A DNA stretch of 64,000 bases, taken from NCBI RefSeq assembly GCF_965140245.1, contig NC_134052.1, positions 2,852,001 to 2,916,000 of the forward strand, in the 5' to 3' direction. Positions 51,601 through 64,000 of the stretch are shown here, piece by piece. Position numbers and translations under genes: made by a program. The number at the start of each line of letters is the position of its first letter. Position 1 is the stretch's first letter. The stretch comes from Athene noctua. Its lineage: Eukaryota > Chordata > Aves > Strigiformes > Strigidae. The notes beneath the pieces are model-generated. The model ran no database searches. It worked only from the letters and a program-made list of their open reading frames with translations, and had not been told where the DNA came from.

Positions 51601-54600
51601 TGGCAATACAACCCTCCAAGACCATGTTTGATTTCATTTCTTTCTTGGTCCCTTTCTTAGCTTACAGATTTTGTTTACTTTTTGACAGCTTCTGCACACC
51701 AAGCAGATGTTCTCATTGCATTTGCACATCGACGATGAGCTTTTATTGAGCAGTTACAGTCAATTTAGAACCCATTAATGGACATAAATAGTTTACATTG
51801 TCCCTTCCAATTTCCATTACTTTGCTTTTTATGCACCAGATTTATTCAGCCACAGCACTGCCCCATCATGGAACTTGAGGAATTTCCTAACTGAGCTTTC
51901 AAGACTTGACCATTACATGTAGTTTCATATTTATTCACAAATTTTCTTTTCACTGCTTACGCATTGAAATGAATGCTCAGGCATCCGGGCTATTAATAAA
52001 TACACTTTATAACAATGGTCCTCGTGTGAACCATTAAGACATTGCAGTATTAATAGCCTTTCCTTTTGGAGAAGGACTATTTATTCTTACCCTTTTTCTT
52101 TCTTCAGGCTGGATCTGATCGAATTGTTCATTGTGAGTAATCTCCTTTGAGAATATAGTTCCTATTTCTCTATGAAAATCATTCATTAATTCATCCTGTG
52201 AACTTTATGCTAAGACATTCAGCCTTTTACTTTTACTGTTTGTTCCTTATTACTCACTATTTAGTCTTGGTTCACCTCTATGCTATAGTATGGCTCCTCC
52301 TACATAACCAGATGATGAAACGATTAAATGAGTGACTGGCGGCCAACAGCCAATATTTTGTAATTTCAGTGACTGAATCAGCCTTTAGCAAAGTTATAAA
52401 ACTTGAGAGGCCTGTGAACTTTTCTTTGAATGATCAAGAGCTGTCTTCTCGTGGTGAAAAGCCAACACAGTGACTCCAGTGGCGAGACTGTGGGTGCTCT
52501 CAGCCTAGCACAGAAAAAGGCTTTCCTATTTCCAAACCACAGCACCTACATCCTCTCTCAGGCAATTTTCTCTTATTTGCAAGCACTGTGTAAAGCACAT
52601 TTCTGGGTGAGATTTACCATTATGCAAGAGGCCAGCTCTGTTGGTGACAGAAATCTTGAGACCTGATTTTGCCCTTTTTGTCCCCACTTCTTTACACTTT
52701 CCCTAATTCCCATGGCCTGGGTAGAACCGGGGGCACTTTGACACCTCTAAGCATTCAAACCCTGTGGTCAAAATGCAGCAGTTACCATTCAAAAGTCAGC
52801 ATCTCTCCCTATACATTTCCATGGTGCTCAACACCCACCCTTCCCAAAAGACACCACATCAGTCACACTGTTTGTCTGCTCATTGGTAAAGCCCAAACGT
52901 TACTTCTAACATCTCTGCTGGTTATTGAGTATGTTTTATGAGAAGGGTCTGGATAAAACAATCTATCCCCAGCATGCAAGGGGACCTGAGAGCTCTGTAT
53001 CTGTTACAGCTTGTTTCTTTCCACATTATAACTTAGAGCACCAGTTGGTAGGGAATTTATTTGCAATCAATAAGCTATAATTTCACAAAATGTCAAGTAA
53101 AGAAAGGTTAACTTAAGAGCATCTTCTATTCACTTGGATTGTTGCTGTCTGAGATCCCACAAGGGAAAAGACAAATAAAGAGATAACCTTAATTAACTGC
53201 ATGGTAAGTGCTGGGCTCACAGGCTCAAATTCCTGCAGCTTCTCGGCACACATTCATATAAATTATTATACATCTTTGCACACAGATGGTAGTTTGGGAT
53301 GATCAGCATCTTGAGTTAAAGTTCCTCACAAACCTGACCATTTTGACCATAGCTCTCACAAAAGCCAATAAGCATGTCAGTGGTGATTCAGCAGTAACAG
53401 GGCTCAGCACTTGTGTCCCCAAACTATATTACAAGATAAGACAGAACTTGTGAAAAAACAAAGGAAAAATCTTCTACTAATTCCAGTGGGAAGTAATCTA
53501 AACACTTATTAGCCAGCATCCTCCTGTGTAGATTCACCAATCAAAAATCTGTCACAACTAATTGGAAATGTGTCTCATCAACACCATTGTCATTATTATT
53601 AATTTGATTGCACCTAGGAATTTGATTAGAAGACAGCACCTCTGAAACTTACAGTGTAACCATAAAACAAGGGAAAATAAAATAGGGAGTACAGACAGAG
53701 GAGGGAGTACAAGCAAACAGTCTGAGTTCATTGGTTATTGTGATAGGTGGTGGTTTTAATGCACCCATGACTGTGGGTTGCTGCCAGGGGAAAGGAAAGT
53801 CTTCAGGCTGGATCTGAAGAATGATATCAAGGTGGTTTCGAGGATATTTATGAATACAACTATCTAAAACAGACAGGTCAGGTTAATTGTGCTCAACAAG
53901 GTCTTCCTTCCTCTTGCTGGCCAAGGATGCTCACAGTGGCTTACTGAGCTGCACATGTCCAAGCTGTGCATCTCCACAGAAAATAAGATGAATCTCAGGC
54001 GAGATTGTCTGGGGTAGAGAGGTAGACATGCAGAGTACGAATAGAATGAAAGGCTATACAGCTCTTTGTGGGCAAGAAATGGTCAAAGAGGACATCCCCA
54101 TGGAAATCCTGGGTGAGAAGGCCGGTTTTCTGACCAACATCCTGAAAGAGCAATTATGGAGCCAAGAGAAGAATCAGGAGAACAAGGAAACAAGGAAGGG
54201 CAAGGAGACAAGATGTCAAGAAAAGCTTGTTCCATCTGGTCAACAGGGGAGCTTGATTAATGCAGAAGCAAAAAGATGGTGTCCTGCATCAGAAAGAGGA
54301 GGTTTTCTGGGTTAGTGATAGGGGTTTTACTGATCAGAAAGGTTTCCATCAATGTGCTTATCATTCCTAACCTACAGCTTCTCCTTCTCTTCAAACCCAA
54401 GCCTCCAGCATAGCCAGCTATAACTCTCAATCACAGTCTGCCCTGGACCTCTCTGCAGAATAGGTTCTCATTCAGGCCAAGAGTCATATGAAAGGTAACT
54501 TTTGAGAGATTAAATATGTGGAATCCACTTTTCTCTGGGTTTGAAAATCCCCCTCTTTGTGATAAGAAGGCTTTATATAGTCCCTCTAACCTTGCTCTTT

Positions 54601-57600
54601 CACGGGCACCAAGTGCAGCTGGATCATTTTAGAACAGAAAAAGCAAAGAAAAGAGTGAACAGGAGCTGACTTATTATTTAAAGAATTTAATTTTCATTTT
54701 GAGGTAAGTGTAAGTCTAAATTTACTGTTATGTAACAAACTGCATTTAAAAGCAATTGGTTTTGAAAATACACTATTGAACTTTGAAATTACTGTGATAA
54801 TGCAGCTTTAGTCTGTGAATGCTCCAGTCTGGGAGGAAGCACAACAGCAGCCTTTGATGAGGACATGAATTTGTTATGACAGACTAATTTTACAAATCCA
54901 TGGCTGCCTTATGGCAGAATTATAAAGTTATATATTAAAAAAAGAAAGCCCAAGAACCAAGAAATGTATCATGTTACTAGTGAGAAAATGTTCTCGCAGA
55001 GTCAACTCCCACAAGTCAATTCAAGGGAGTATCCAGCCACCTTTGATAGCTCAGGGAGCAAAATATTGTGTACATTGAGCATGTTTAGACTGATGGTGAC
55101 TTGAGTTGCTTGATACGCATGTGTGTATGCGTGTTTGTGTATGTGTGCTGTGATATGGACTGCTTCACATAAACAACAAACGACAGATCTCTGGGGAAAG
55201 AGCAATGAGTAAAAATATATTAATCTACCAGCACCCCCCCATCCCTCTTATCCCCCCCGGGCCAAAATCTTAAACAATAGAAATCATGTCTGGAAACTTC
55301 CTGCAGCCTGGCTGTGCCTGAGTGGAGCTGACATTGCGAGTTAGCATCAGGACAGTGTAAGTGGTCTCCTAGAAATAATCTCATTGCAGATATCCTCGCT
55401 AATCCTTTAGTGGGAAGGGGCAGGAAGGCTTTTCTGGATGGGTCTGGGAGAAATGTCTGCTGTGGAGCCTGCAGCTGAAGTAAAAAAAGAGGTGGGGGAG
55501 AGCATTTCGAATGGCAGCTTGGAGATGCAGGGAGAAGACTGGTTTCCTGGAGAAATGGAGAACAGCAACTTGAATTGAACGGCCTGTGCAGGAACGGAGG
55601 AGACAACCTGATGGCACAGCTGGGGGTACAGGCAAGCTGGGACATCGGTGTGACCCCCTTAACCAGAGTCATCAGGAAATGGGGACAAGGGAAAGGTGGG
55701 GAGCACACAGGAGCGAGGAGAAATCACGTGGCATTGACCTTTTTGAGTGCTTCGTGCTCCCATTAAATTGTTGTGACCAATGGCTCATCAAAACATCTCC
55801 TACAACGTTTGCCAAAAAGGCAAGCAGAGATTTGGGGTTTTAAGAAATCCACTATGGATGGATGCCAAGATGCACTCAACTCTTTGCCACTAATTTTGTG
55901 TAGTGCCATATCATACAGTGACCAAAGCAACCCAGTTTGTACTTCTGACAAGTGCTGTAAGGCTCAAATGCTCTGCCAGTGACTGAGGGAGCTATTACTA
56001 CAAGCTCACATCTCAGTGTCACTGTGTAAATCTCTTCAGCCTGTCACTGATGGAAGGGTCTATGTGACAGGTGTCACCCATAAATCCCATTTAAATAGAT
56101 CCATTACTGCACACTGTATCACTCACAATCACCCATGAAATGTCTCTTTGGAGTCAAGAATCAGACAGGGATGATTTAGAGCTATTTTGCTTGTGCGATG
56201 GGATTAGCTGGATCTCGCAGCTATTAGGATGCCTGGCCCAACGCTGGCCCCAGAAGGGACGAGGGAGACCAGGCAGCCAACAGCTCCATTAGCTGGTTTC
56301 CAGCAGCCTTTCCCACACACGGCTGGAGTTGCTTCAAAATGAGACTTTAAAACTGACCCCAGAGACTTCAAAACCCAGTTCCCAGAGGAATAGGCATGAA
56401 CGTACTGCAGGTGCCTTAAGTTGTAGGTCTGCCTCTCACTTTCTGTCATTATTTCTACCTTGGCAAGTGAAGTGCAAATAGCTTCACACACACACACCCC
56501 CAGGCACATGTGCACACAGACCTTTGCATGGGTGAGAAAGACAAGACAAAGACAGGATGAGGCCTTTTGACACCCAGCAAGCATTTTTCTTGTTGCTTCT
56601 CCAAAAAGGAGCAGCCAGTTTGAGACACCAGCCTGCTCCAAAGAGAAAATTGGTTAGGGTGTCTCATTTAATTCAGAATAACATGAGAGCACTTGCAAAC
56701 AAAACAGGGCAATTTAGACGGGCAAATACTTATTGGGAGACATCAATGATAGCTGTTATTTAAGCCTGTGTTAGACAGGAACCATGCTGATATAAGAGTC
56801 TGGGAGACATCCCAGGTGAGCACCTTTTTTAGAACTGCTGAGTAAAAGCAGAAGAGGAGAGGTGACCACACACTCTGTCTCTGAGCAATGTCTGGCAGGA
56901 GGAGGTTCAAAGGAAGAAGATCTGAGAGCAGTCCCAATGTAACCAAGACAGTCAGGCCCAGATAAGAAGCTTCTGCTCTGAGCACTCTGCTGATGCTCCA
57001 GTCCAAACGCCAGGAGAACTTCATTCCCCTGTAGTGTCTTTTCTTGTTATCCGCAGAAACATCCAGTCCTTTTTATCATGATGGCCTTGATAACATCTCT
57101 GGCACTGAGATAAAATTAGGAGCATTTGTATATGGGAGAGTAACTGGGTCTGAATTAAGATTGTGGATTCAAGCAGCAGCAAAAGCCAAGCTAGTGTTTG
57201 GTTCATGGGTTCAGCTCTGCCTTAATTTGCCAGAAAGGGCACATAGAAAAAAGAGCCATAACCACTTTTTCTTGTCCATGGTGCTCAGGATATGCTGCTG
57301 GAAAGGGATCAGATTGCTCAGTCAAAAGCAGGAGGAGATGAGAGGGAATGTCAAGCAAGTGCAGGAGAGGGTGTGGGTGAAGCAAGGAGCAGGAGCATTG
57401 TCTCTACTAATGAGTAGGGTGATTATGTACTGGCAGCTGTTTGCAGATTAGCAACTGAGGACTTGGTCCATTAGGGATAATTATCTCTCTCTGGAATGAG
57501 AAGATTTTCTCTTTTCTGGCAGGGAAAGAAGTGCTGGGCAGCACTATTCCCAGTGTCCAGATCTGCTGCCCCAGGAGGGGAATCCAGTGGTATCTCTCTC

Positions 57601-59679
57601 CCTCACCCCACTGGAGGAGGAGTCCTGTCCACAAATCAGCTCAGAAGGACGGGATTACAATCCATGCATTAAACCCATGTCCTAGGTTGTCCTTAGCTCC
57701 TTAGCATAGTGTAGAGCCATTCTGGCTTCCAGGCAGCCCCCTATAGTGTCCTGTGTCAGGTATTTTCCAGCCTAATGAAATGCTCTGAAGATCATGTATC
57801 AGGATGATCTGCTTTGTAGGTCACAGATCTGCAGGAGCCAGTAAACGGTGAGAGTGAATGTCAAGCATTTCTGAAACTGCACCCAAAGGCTATTTCATTC
57901 TTCTCCCTTGATCTATTAAATATGGAAAAATAAACCGTCTCTCTCCAGCTAACAAAAATCTAGAATCAGCAACAGTGGCTGTGTCAAATGATTTACTTTT
58001 GGAAATAAAATATTTAGCTGCAAAAAAATGTTTCTCAAAAGAAATGCCATTCCCTTCCGTTCCACCAGCAATGCAAACTGACACAGCAATCATGGCATAC
58101 TGAGAGCATTTCAACTAGCTTTTATTAAAATCCTAACCTGACTCCACAGGTAGTGTGTAACTGTAGAATAAGATCTTCCCAGCTTAAAAACTAAGTGTAT
58201 CAGCTCATCTATTGCCAAAAAAGTGAATAGAAGGGATCTTCTAAATATGCTTCCCAAGCAAGTTACAGGTGCTAGATGATCCACCTTCTGCTTTAATTAA
58301 GGGAGGTTACCTTGATTAGCAGGGAACAGCTGGAGTGGTCAGCAATCCATTTTCAGTGCTGAGCTGGATTCAGTCCCACAGTCTGCAGGCTGAAAGTGGC
58401 AGCAGTGTTGGTGGGAACATTACCTACAAGTGACCTCTTTCGCTCATCTGCTCCTAGTATGAATACATAGATTATACAAAGGTTATAATGGTGATCTCAT
58501 CCACAGAGGGGAGAACAGCCTAGGCCCAATATTAATGTCTTCATAGAAAAAAATCCTGTAAAATATATCACCCCAGGATGTTTAAAATCTCCCTCAGGTT
58601 GGCTTGAACGTGCTTGTGGTGAATCCAGGCTTTCTGTGAGTGGTCTTGCTCTTAGTACAGGATGAACACAGGAATCTGAGAACAAGCCAGTACCTACCGG
58701 AGCACCATTATGGAAGTGCTTTACTTCCATTGTGCTGGAAGGGAAAGTCCTCAGTGGCTTTAAGTGAGAGCCAGACAGGGTGGTCAGAAAGCCCAGAGCA
58801 GGACCACCAGAGCTTCTGTGCACGTGGGCAAGTGACAGTGGCCAGCATGGTGACCTCTCTCTCTTCTCTCTCACTCTTCTGTAAGGCACCAGAGGTTAAA
58901 GAAAAGTTCTTCTTATTATGGAAAGTTTTTCCTCTAAAAGTATGGGAGGTGCTTGGGATGAAGACCCTGGGGGGATGGCAGTAAGGAATGAATCAGGCAG
59001 AACAGAAGTGAGCAGGTGGTCTGGGACAGAGGTGATCTGTTGGGAGCTTGTCTTTGTGTCCTCGTCCCCCCACCTCCCATGAGTGCGAACTTCACCAGGG
59101 GCAGTGTGCTCGGTGGGTAGAAGTATCGTTCTGGGCATCTGTCTATAAACTAGGTTAAAAATTATTGTGCGGTCAAAAAAAAAATTAATGTCTTGGAAAA
59201 ATAAACAAGATTTTCTGAAGTGAGTGGGATAATCATAAATTAGACCCAAATGGCAAGTGTTTCTCTCAGCACTGCGTGACACAGTGAGCCAGCCCTCGGG
59301 GATTTCTCCTTTCCATATGCAGCGGTACAGCTGCCTGCTGCTTGCTGACTTTCCTGCGTGCTTGCCAGGGCACTCACAAACCTGCAAGGGAGATGCCAGG
59401 CTTGACAGATGCAATTCCCTTGCATTTTAAAGTGAAGGACTAGACTCTGATCCAGGTTGTGGAGTCTCCTGCATGTTGCAAAGCCAAAGGGTTCAGCAGA
59501 TTTTATTGCCCCAGAATCCAGATCTTGACTATTAGATGCCAAAGAAGCAAGTGGAAGGTATGAGATGAGCAGTCATCTGTATGCGCCGGCCCTGAATCAG
59601 GGACCAGAGGCATGGTCACACAAGGCACCTCGAAAGTTTGTCATTTAGCATAAAGTATGATATATGATAAAAATCCTAA
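45661..59679. other. Non-coding block
   Basis: No exon was supported. A possible CR1 3'-end scrap lies at 47505-47550 (GCTGGACTGGATGATCTCAAG). Other features are a CT-rich tract near 48478-48500, an interrupted TG repeat near 55119-55151 and a CA repeat at about 56484-56499. An 18-bp sequence at 52101-52118 recurs at 53800-53817. AT-rich stretches alternate with mid-GC DNA. Confidence 0.35.
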
Positions 59680-60030
59680 AGAGTAGGGCTAGAAGGGACC
59701 TTACAAAGTTGGTCCCAAACAAGATAACCTTCCATGTTTGTATTTTCTGTTTAAACTATTTATGTTAAAATTCAGTAATCGACGCTCCCAGCCACATCCT
59801 CTCCCTCTCCCCTAGTTCCGCTGGGTGATCTATGCCAGTGCTTCACTATCCTCGGAGTCCTTACACCTTGTCTAATCTACTGACCCCTTCTCAGTGTAAG
59901 AGACTTCTGTCCTCTCCACTATAGATGTGGAGAATAGATGCTTATGTTCATCTTTACAACTGTTTTCCTATTTGAGGACATTCCCCGTATCTTTTCTCCC
60001 CTTAGGTAGGTTTACTCAGCTGCAGGCCTG
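59680..60030 (-). mobile_element. Ancient CR1 LINE 3' end
   Basis: On the plus strand this opens with AGGGCTAGAAGGGACCTTAC, close to the 3'-end block of old amniote CR1 read in reverse. It then keeps the 'CCAGTGCTTCACTATCCT' block, a run of degraded 'CTGTCCTCTCCACTATAGATG' type, and 'TATTTGAGGACATTCCCC' in the same order as the family. The element is therefore on the minus strand, with its 3' end near 59680. It is much more diverged than the CR1 at 39376-43745. Confidence 0.65.
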
Positions 60031-60178
60031 TGGTTCACCATCAGTCTAGAGAACTGTAGAAGATGGTCTAAAAAATGAAAGAGAAAAACCCCTTCTAGAG
60101 TCCCTTTCCTTCTTTGGGATACACTGCCATGTGGATGACAAGTCAGTGTTAGTGCTTTTAGGCATAATTGTCAATACC

Positions 60179-60199
60179 TAATTAAAATGCTTTTAATTA
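60179..60199. repeat. 21-bp palindrome with TAATTA cores
   Basis: Nine-base arms (60179-60187 and 60191-60199) are exact reverse complements around a TGC loop, and each carries a TAATTA homeodomain core. An AT-rich imperfect inverted repeat follows at about 60206-60240. Confidence 0.8.
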
Positions 60200-60240
60200 C
60201 AGCATTCAAATTATTATTTTATAAAACAATAATATTTTGC

Positions 60241-61930
60241 TGATCTGAGAGCTAAGTATTTATAAGTCTTCAATTGCCAAATATTAGTCAACTACAAGCA
60301 CACCCCTTGGATTTCTCTCAAAAGGCTTGGGTGATCCTTCACTAGCAACGGGCTAAGAGGTACAGGTGATGAGTAAATAATCTCAGTTGTTACATTTTTC
60401 CTGGAGCTTTTTTCTTCCTCTGCCCATTTCAGTTTCTCTTATCTGAGGTCTCTCTTAGGTCCCTTTCCTGGACTTACCTGGAAAATACAGGACACCTGGG
60501 GATCCACCAGTGCTGAGTCAAGCTGAAGAATAGCTGTTGCTGCCTCCCGGGTACACTTACATCCCTACATAACATCTGCTTTTTACATTTGCCTTCTTTG
60601 CACCAGCACAAAACTTCACCCATCTTGTGATCCACAGTTTCTCCAGGTCTTTCCAGTTTCTTCTCATTTTATATAAAATATGTGGCTAATGGGCACTGTA
60701 AAAGCAAAAATGCTTTTTGTAATCTGCTACAGGAAATTTTCCGTCTTCTCCACCCTAAAAGGTCAGGATGTCAGTTAGTATTATCACAGGTCTTTTAGAG
60801 CTCATTGATTGGAAAGAGAAATGGCCCCAAAACATGGACAGATAGATGAATGGAAGTGCTGAGCCTGTGTTGCCACCAACAGTGAGGGCCAGGGCCAATG
60901 TTGAAGTCTTATGTTCATTAAATCCTGGGATTTTTCCTTTCCTGGTGCAAACACACCCACCTGCAGACCTCGAAGGGGCCTTTCCATAAGGGTCAGGAAA
61001 TCTGGGGTTTGATATTAATCAACCAACCTGCTTGTATATGGGACACTAAGGCCAAAGGCTGGGACAGCCAAGAAGTGCAATTCCAGTCCATAACTGGAGA
61101 AGTTGAATTATTTTCTTGTTTTAGGGCATAAATCAGATCCTTGACGACCTGGAAACATAGCAAGAGACAGTAAGATCACTTGCACTTAGAAGAGGACTTT
61201 TTATCTCCCACAGATATATTGCTCCTGCAGAAAAATATTTTGAGAGGAGAAAAATTAGCACACAATTTCATGTATGAGTGTCTGATTTCAGAGAGGGAAG
61301 GGATTGAGTGAAAGGAGAGTTTACATTTGTGAGACTGCTGGAGTGGGGTAAAAACATGTGTTTTGCAAATTCTCATTATGTTCAGTTAAATAAGCTCTTA
61401 GCCTCTTTGGTGTCTGACAAGAAAGATTCTGTCAGGAAACCATGGATGTATTTTCTGCCTCTGTAACACACACATGCACACATGGGCATAAAGGAGCTGC
61501 TTTGCTGCATTTTCTCTGCATTTTGTTCTATAAATTTTGTGTTTTAGAGAAGTGGTACATCATCTTTTTTCTTCTATCCTTTAGCTGCCAGGACAGCTAC
61601 CAACTCTGGGAGATTAGATCTGTAGCCAGTATATATTGAGAAGACATGAACCTCTTGTGAAAGTGACCTAAATTACTATTAATTGTAGTGGCAGGACTAA
61701 ATATCTGTCCTCAGTGTGTTTACAACTGTAGAAACAGTTTGTTCTCAAGATAATGACAAACCGCTTATATTTGGTCTACAAAAGGACTGTTTGTTCCCTA
61801 AATACCTGCACCAGGATCTTGTTTGTGAAAGAAAAACAAAACGTCTTCATGAGCAATCCCCTGCCTGTAGCTGCCCTCTCTGGGGTACTGGCTCTCCTTG
61901 CTCAGCTCTTGTCAAAGCAAAAAACCAGAT
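60241..61930. other. Non-coding block before the gap
   Basis: No exon, repeat family or RNA gene was recognised. A short CA-rich stretch lies near 61466-61482. Confidence 0.35.
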
Positions 61931-62130
61931 NNNNNNNNNNNNNNNNNNNNNNNNNNNNNNNNNNNNNNNNNNNNNNNNNNNNNNNNNNNNNNNNNNNNNN
62001 NNNNNNNNNNNNNNNNNNNNNNNNNNNNNNNNNNNNNNNNNNNNNNNNNNNNNNNNNNNNNNNNNNNNNNNNNNNNNNNNNNNNNNNNNNNNNNNNNNNN
62101 NNNNNNNNNNNNNNNNNNNNNNNNNNNNNN
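61931..62130. other. Assembly gap, 200 N
   Basis: Exactly 200 N. The round length suggests a placeholder rather than a measured gap, so the true distance and content are unknown. Open frames spanning it are artefacts. Confidence 0.99.
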
Positions 62131-64000
62131 GGGCAGGGGAACATGGTGTGCTGATGGGATGTGTGTGTTGTCACCTCTCTCCCAGGCAGGAGATGCTAAG
62201 TGTTGTCAAGAGGTTGTGGGATTTTTGACCAGAAGCCTCCTTTCAATCATCCTGAAATCTCTGTCCTTGAAGGCATGTTCCCTGTCCCTCACTGCTATTT
62301 GTGTTGGGACTGATAGCATCTTCTGTGGCAGGGAATGGTATCTTCTTAGTTAGAAGCTTCCTTGTTTAGTCTTACAGCTGTCAATTAATTCCACATTTTT
62401 GCTATTCAGACTAGCTGGTGGGTAGCAACATTTCCTGCTGCAATGAAAATTTGTTGTGAATAAGAGCTGGAAGGGGAACAGCATGAATATTTGACAGCAG
62501 TTAGTGCTGAGGGAGTCTTTGCACTTCACAACCTGAGACCCACAGGGGTTTCTCAAACTAGCAGTAGTTTAACAGCATTTAAACAGGCTTTTGCCACATG
62601 CAGCCCAGATGGGGGCTGCTACTGGCCCAGGCATGATATGTGCATCCACATCTCAGCTGTGCTTCCCCGCTTAGGCTTGTCCTTTAGATCAGAGGTTTTG
62701 GGACACAGGAAGAACAAAAGCAGCTGATGAAATATAGCTGCTTCCTTTTTACCCCCTCAACTAAAACTGTGTGATACTGGCCAAGTCATTTCTCAGCATC
62801 TGCTGATATTTCTGCAGTTTGGAGGAGAAATCTGCCCCTTCCCACCCTAGACTTCTGTATTTGTGGAGTTCAAGACTGAAGCAATGGCAGTTTGCTGCCA
62901 GCAAAGAGATATTCAGGGTTTCACTCCAAAATGGGTTGTGAATGGGCAGGAATGTCTGTTTTGTCTTTCTGCAGATTAAATTTTTCACATCTCAGCTTGA
63001 AATTTCTATGTAATTTTCTGCAATTTTATATATTTTAAATTCAAAGTGTCTGAAACTTGGTTGTGTCTGAAATGTTCCCTGTTCAGCCTGATCATCTTTT
63101 AGTAACAGGTATAATTTTCCAATCCTTGTGCATCTCTGCAGGATTTTAAAGCAAGACCTATCCTAGTGGGTTTTGCAGAAACTTGAAGTGTGAATGCTCA
63201 TTTTATCAGCTTTTGCATCACTTGGGATTGTTATTTGTTAGAAGTGGAAGTTTATGTGGCAACTGTTGGAGATGTAAACTCTTTGCTGCCTTAATATATA
63301 TGCCACCATGAAGAAACCCTGCATAGTGCAGGGAAGGACTTTGTGTGCAGCTGCTGACATACCACAGGCGATGCCCAGCTTTGGCTACTGGTGCCCTAGC
63401 ACAGGTACCCGCAGCCACGGGTGCACAGACTTTGTTCTTCTGCAGCTGCATTAGTACCCAGCATGCAGCTCCCTCCCCGCTCACATCCAGAGCATCCAGA
63501 AAGTCCATATGCCAACAGACCTTGCTACACAACAGCTGGGATCCATGATCTAAGCCACCCAGTGGCAGTTCAACCAGTAAATATAGGAAGAAATCTCTGT
63601 GGGGAAAACTGAATGCTTTGTTTGGCCCAAAATAGAGTTGTTCATTTCAATTTTTTCTTCATTTTTTACAGTGTTTTCAATAAAACTGCATTAACTTCAA
63701 ATCATGAAAGGGATATGTTTCATATTTTTCAGAATTTGAAAAAGCTTACATAACCATAATGAGTCTGAATGCATTTCGTGTTTTTAGATGTCTGCAATTT
63801 TTTCACCCAAATAAGGCTTTCTCTGAAACCGCTTCCCAGTGGTGCTGCTGACACAGTAGTATTAACGTTGAAAGAAAATGCACAAAATGCCCCTGCCAGC
63901 TATACAAACAGGGTAGTTACATCCAGAATAGCCAGAAGAATGAAGCAAAACTGGTATTGAACCTACATCTAGCAGGTCCTCAAGGCAGAAAAGGTCTGTG
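62131..64000. other. Non-coding block after the gap
   Basis: AT-leaning sequence with short frames only. A possible MIR scrap near 62768-62795 is too weak to claim. Nothing else was recognised up to the window end. Confidence 0.35.

Noticed and set aside
61716..62353. Open frames crossing the N gap
   Set aside because: They exist only because N codons are not read as stops.
62768..62800. Reverse MIR-like string (GTGTGATACTGGCCAAGTCA)
   Set aside because: About 25 bases resemble the MIR region read in reverse, but the next conserved block is missing. Too short to claim.
1..64000. CRISPR arrays, prophage, operons, tRNA or rRNA genes
   Set aside because: No regularly spaced repeats, no tRNA box pairs, no rRNA sequence and no bacterial gene organisation were seen. 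The composition and repeats are vertebrate.

Overview
The window looks like bird nuclear DNA, mostly intergenic or intronic. The recognisable repeats are CR1 retroposons of the avian type, together with much older CR1 relics and one MIR-like SINE fragment. No Alu, L1, B1/B2 or LTR retrotransposon was recognised. AT-rich stretches alternate with GC-rich islands, homopolymer runs are long, and there is one 200-base assembly gap at 61931-62130. No bacterial or phage features (operons, Shine-Dalgarno sites, integrases, CRISPR) were seen. A crocodilian or turtle source is less likely but not excluded.

Layout. 1-660 is a CpG- and GC-rich island, possibly the edge of a promoter or first exon lying mostly outside the window. 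661-11145 is non-coding, with AT-rich blocks, homopolymers and small palindromes. 11146-12773 holds an ancient plus-strand CR1 relic between two copies of a nearly identical 40-bp direct repeat. 12774-39375 is non-coding with simple repeats, a 22-bp tandem repeat, a pyrimidine-rich tract and a MIR-like fragment. 39376-43745 is the most structured part: one minus-strand CR1 is split into a 3' half (39376-40229) and a 5' half (42661-43745). The halves share a 95-bp overlap and are separated by 2431 bp of unrelated DNA. 44160-45660 is another ancient plus-strand CR1 relic, 45661-64000 is largely non-coding, and 59680-60030 is an ancient minus-strand CR1 3' end.

The segment between the CR1 halves is unlike its surroundings. 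It is GC- and CpG-rich and holds a minus-strand reading frame ending in a 39-bp (13-residue) acidic tandem repeat. A poly(A) signal lies 23 bases past the last stop, and upstream there is a 66-bp phase-0 segment with good splice-site sequences. I read it as the 3' end of an unrecognised gene or pseudogene, broken by a one-base deletion in a repeat unit and carried into the CR1 by an event that duplicated 95 bp of the target. No protein family could be assigned.

Apart from CR1 fragments and that candidate, no protein-coding exon can be supported. The other open frames of 60-250 codons show no recognisable family, and the longest are antisense to the CR1 or to the GC-rich segment. The window is best read as an intergenic or large-intron region with one odd composite insertion.
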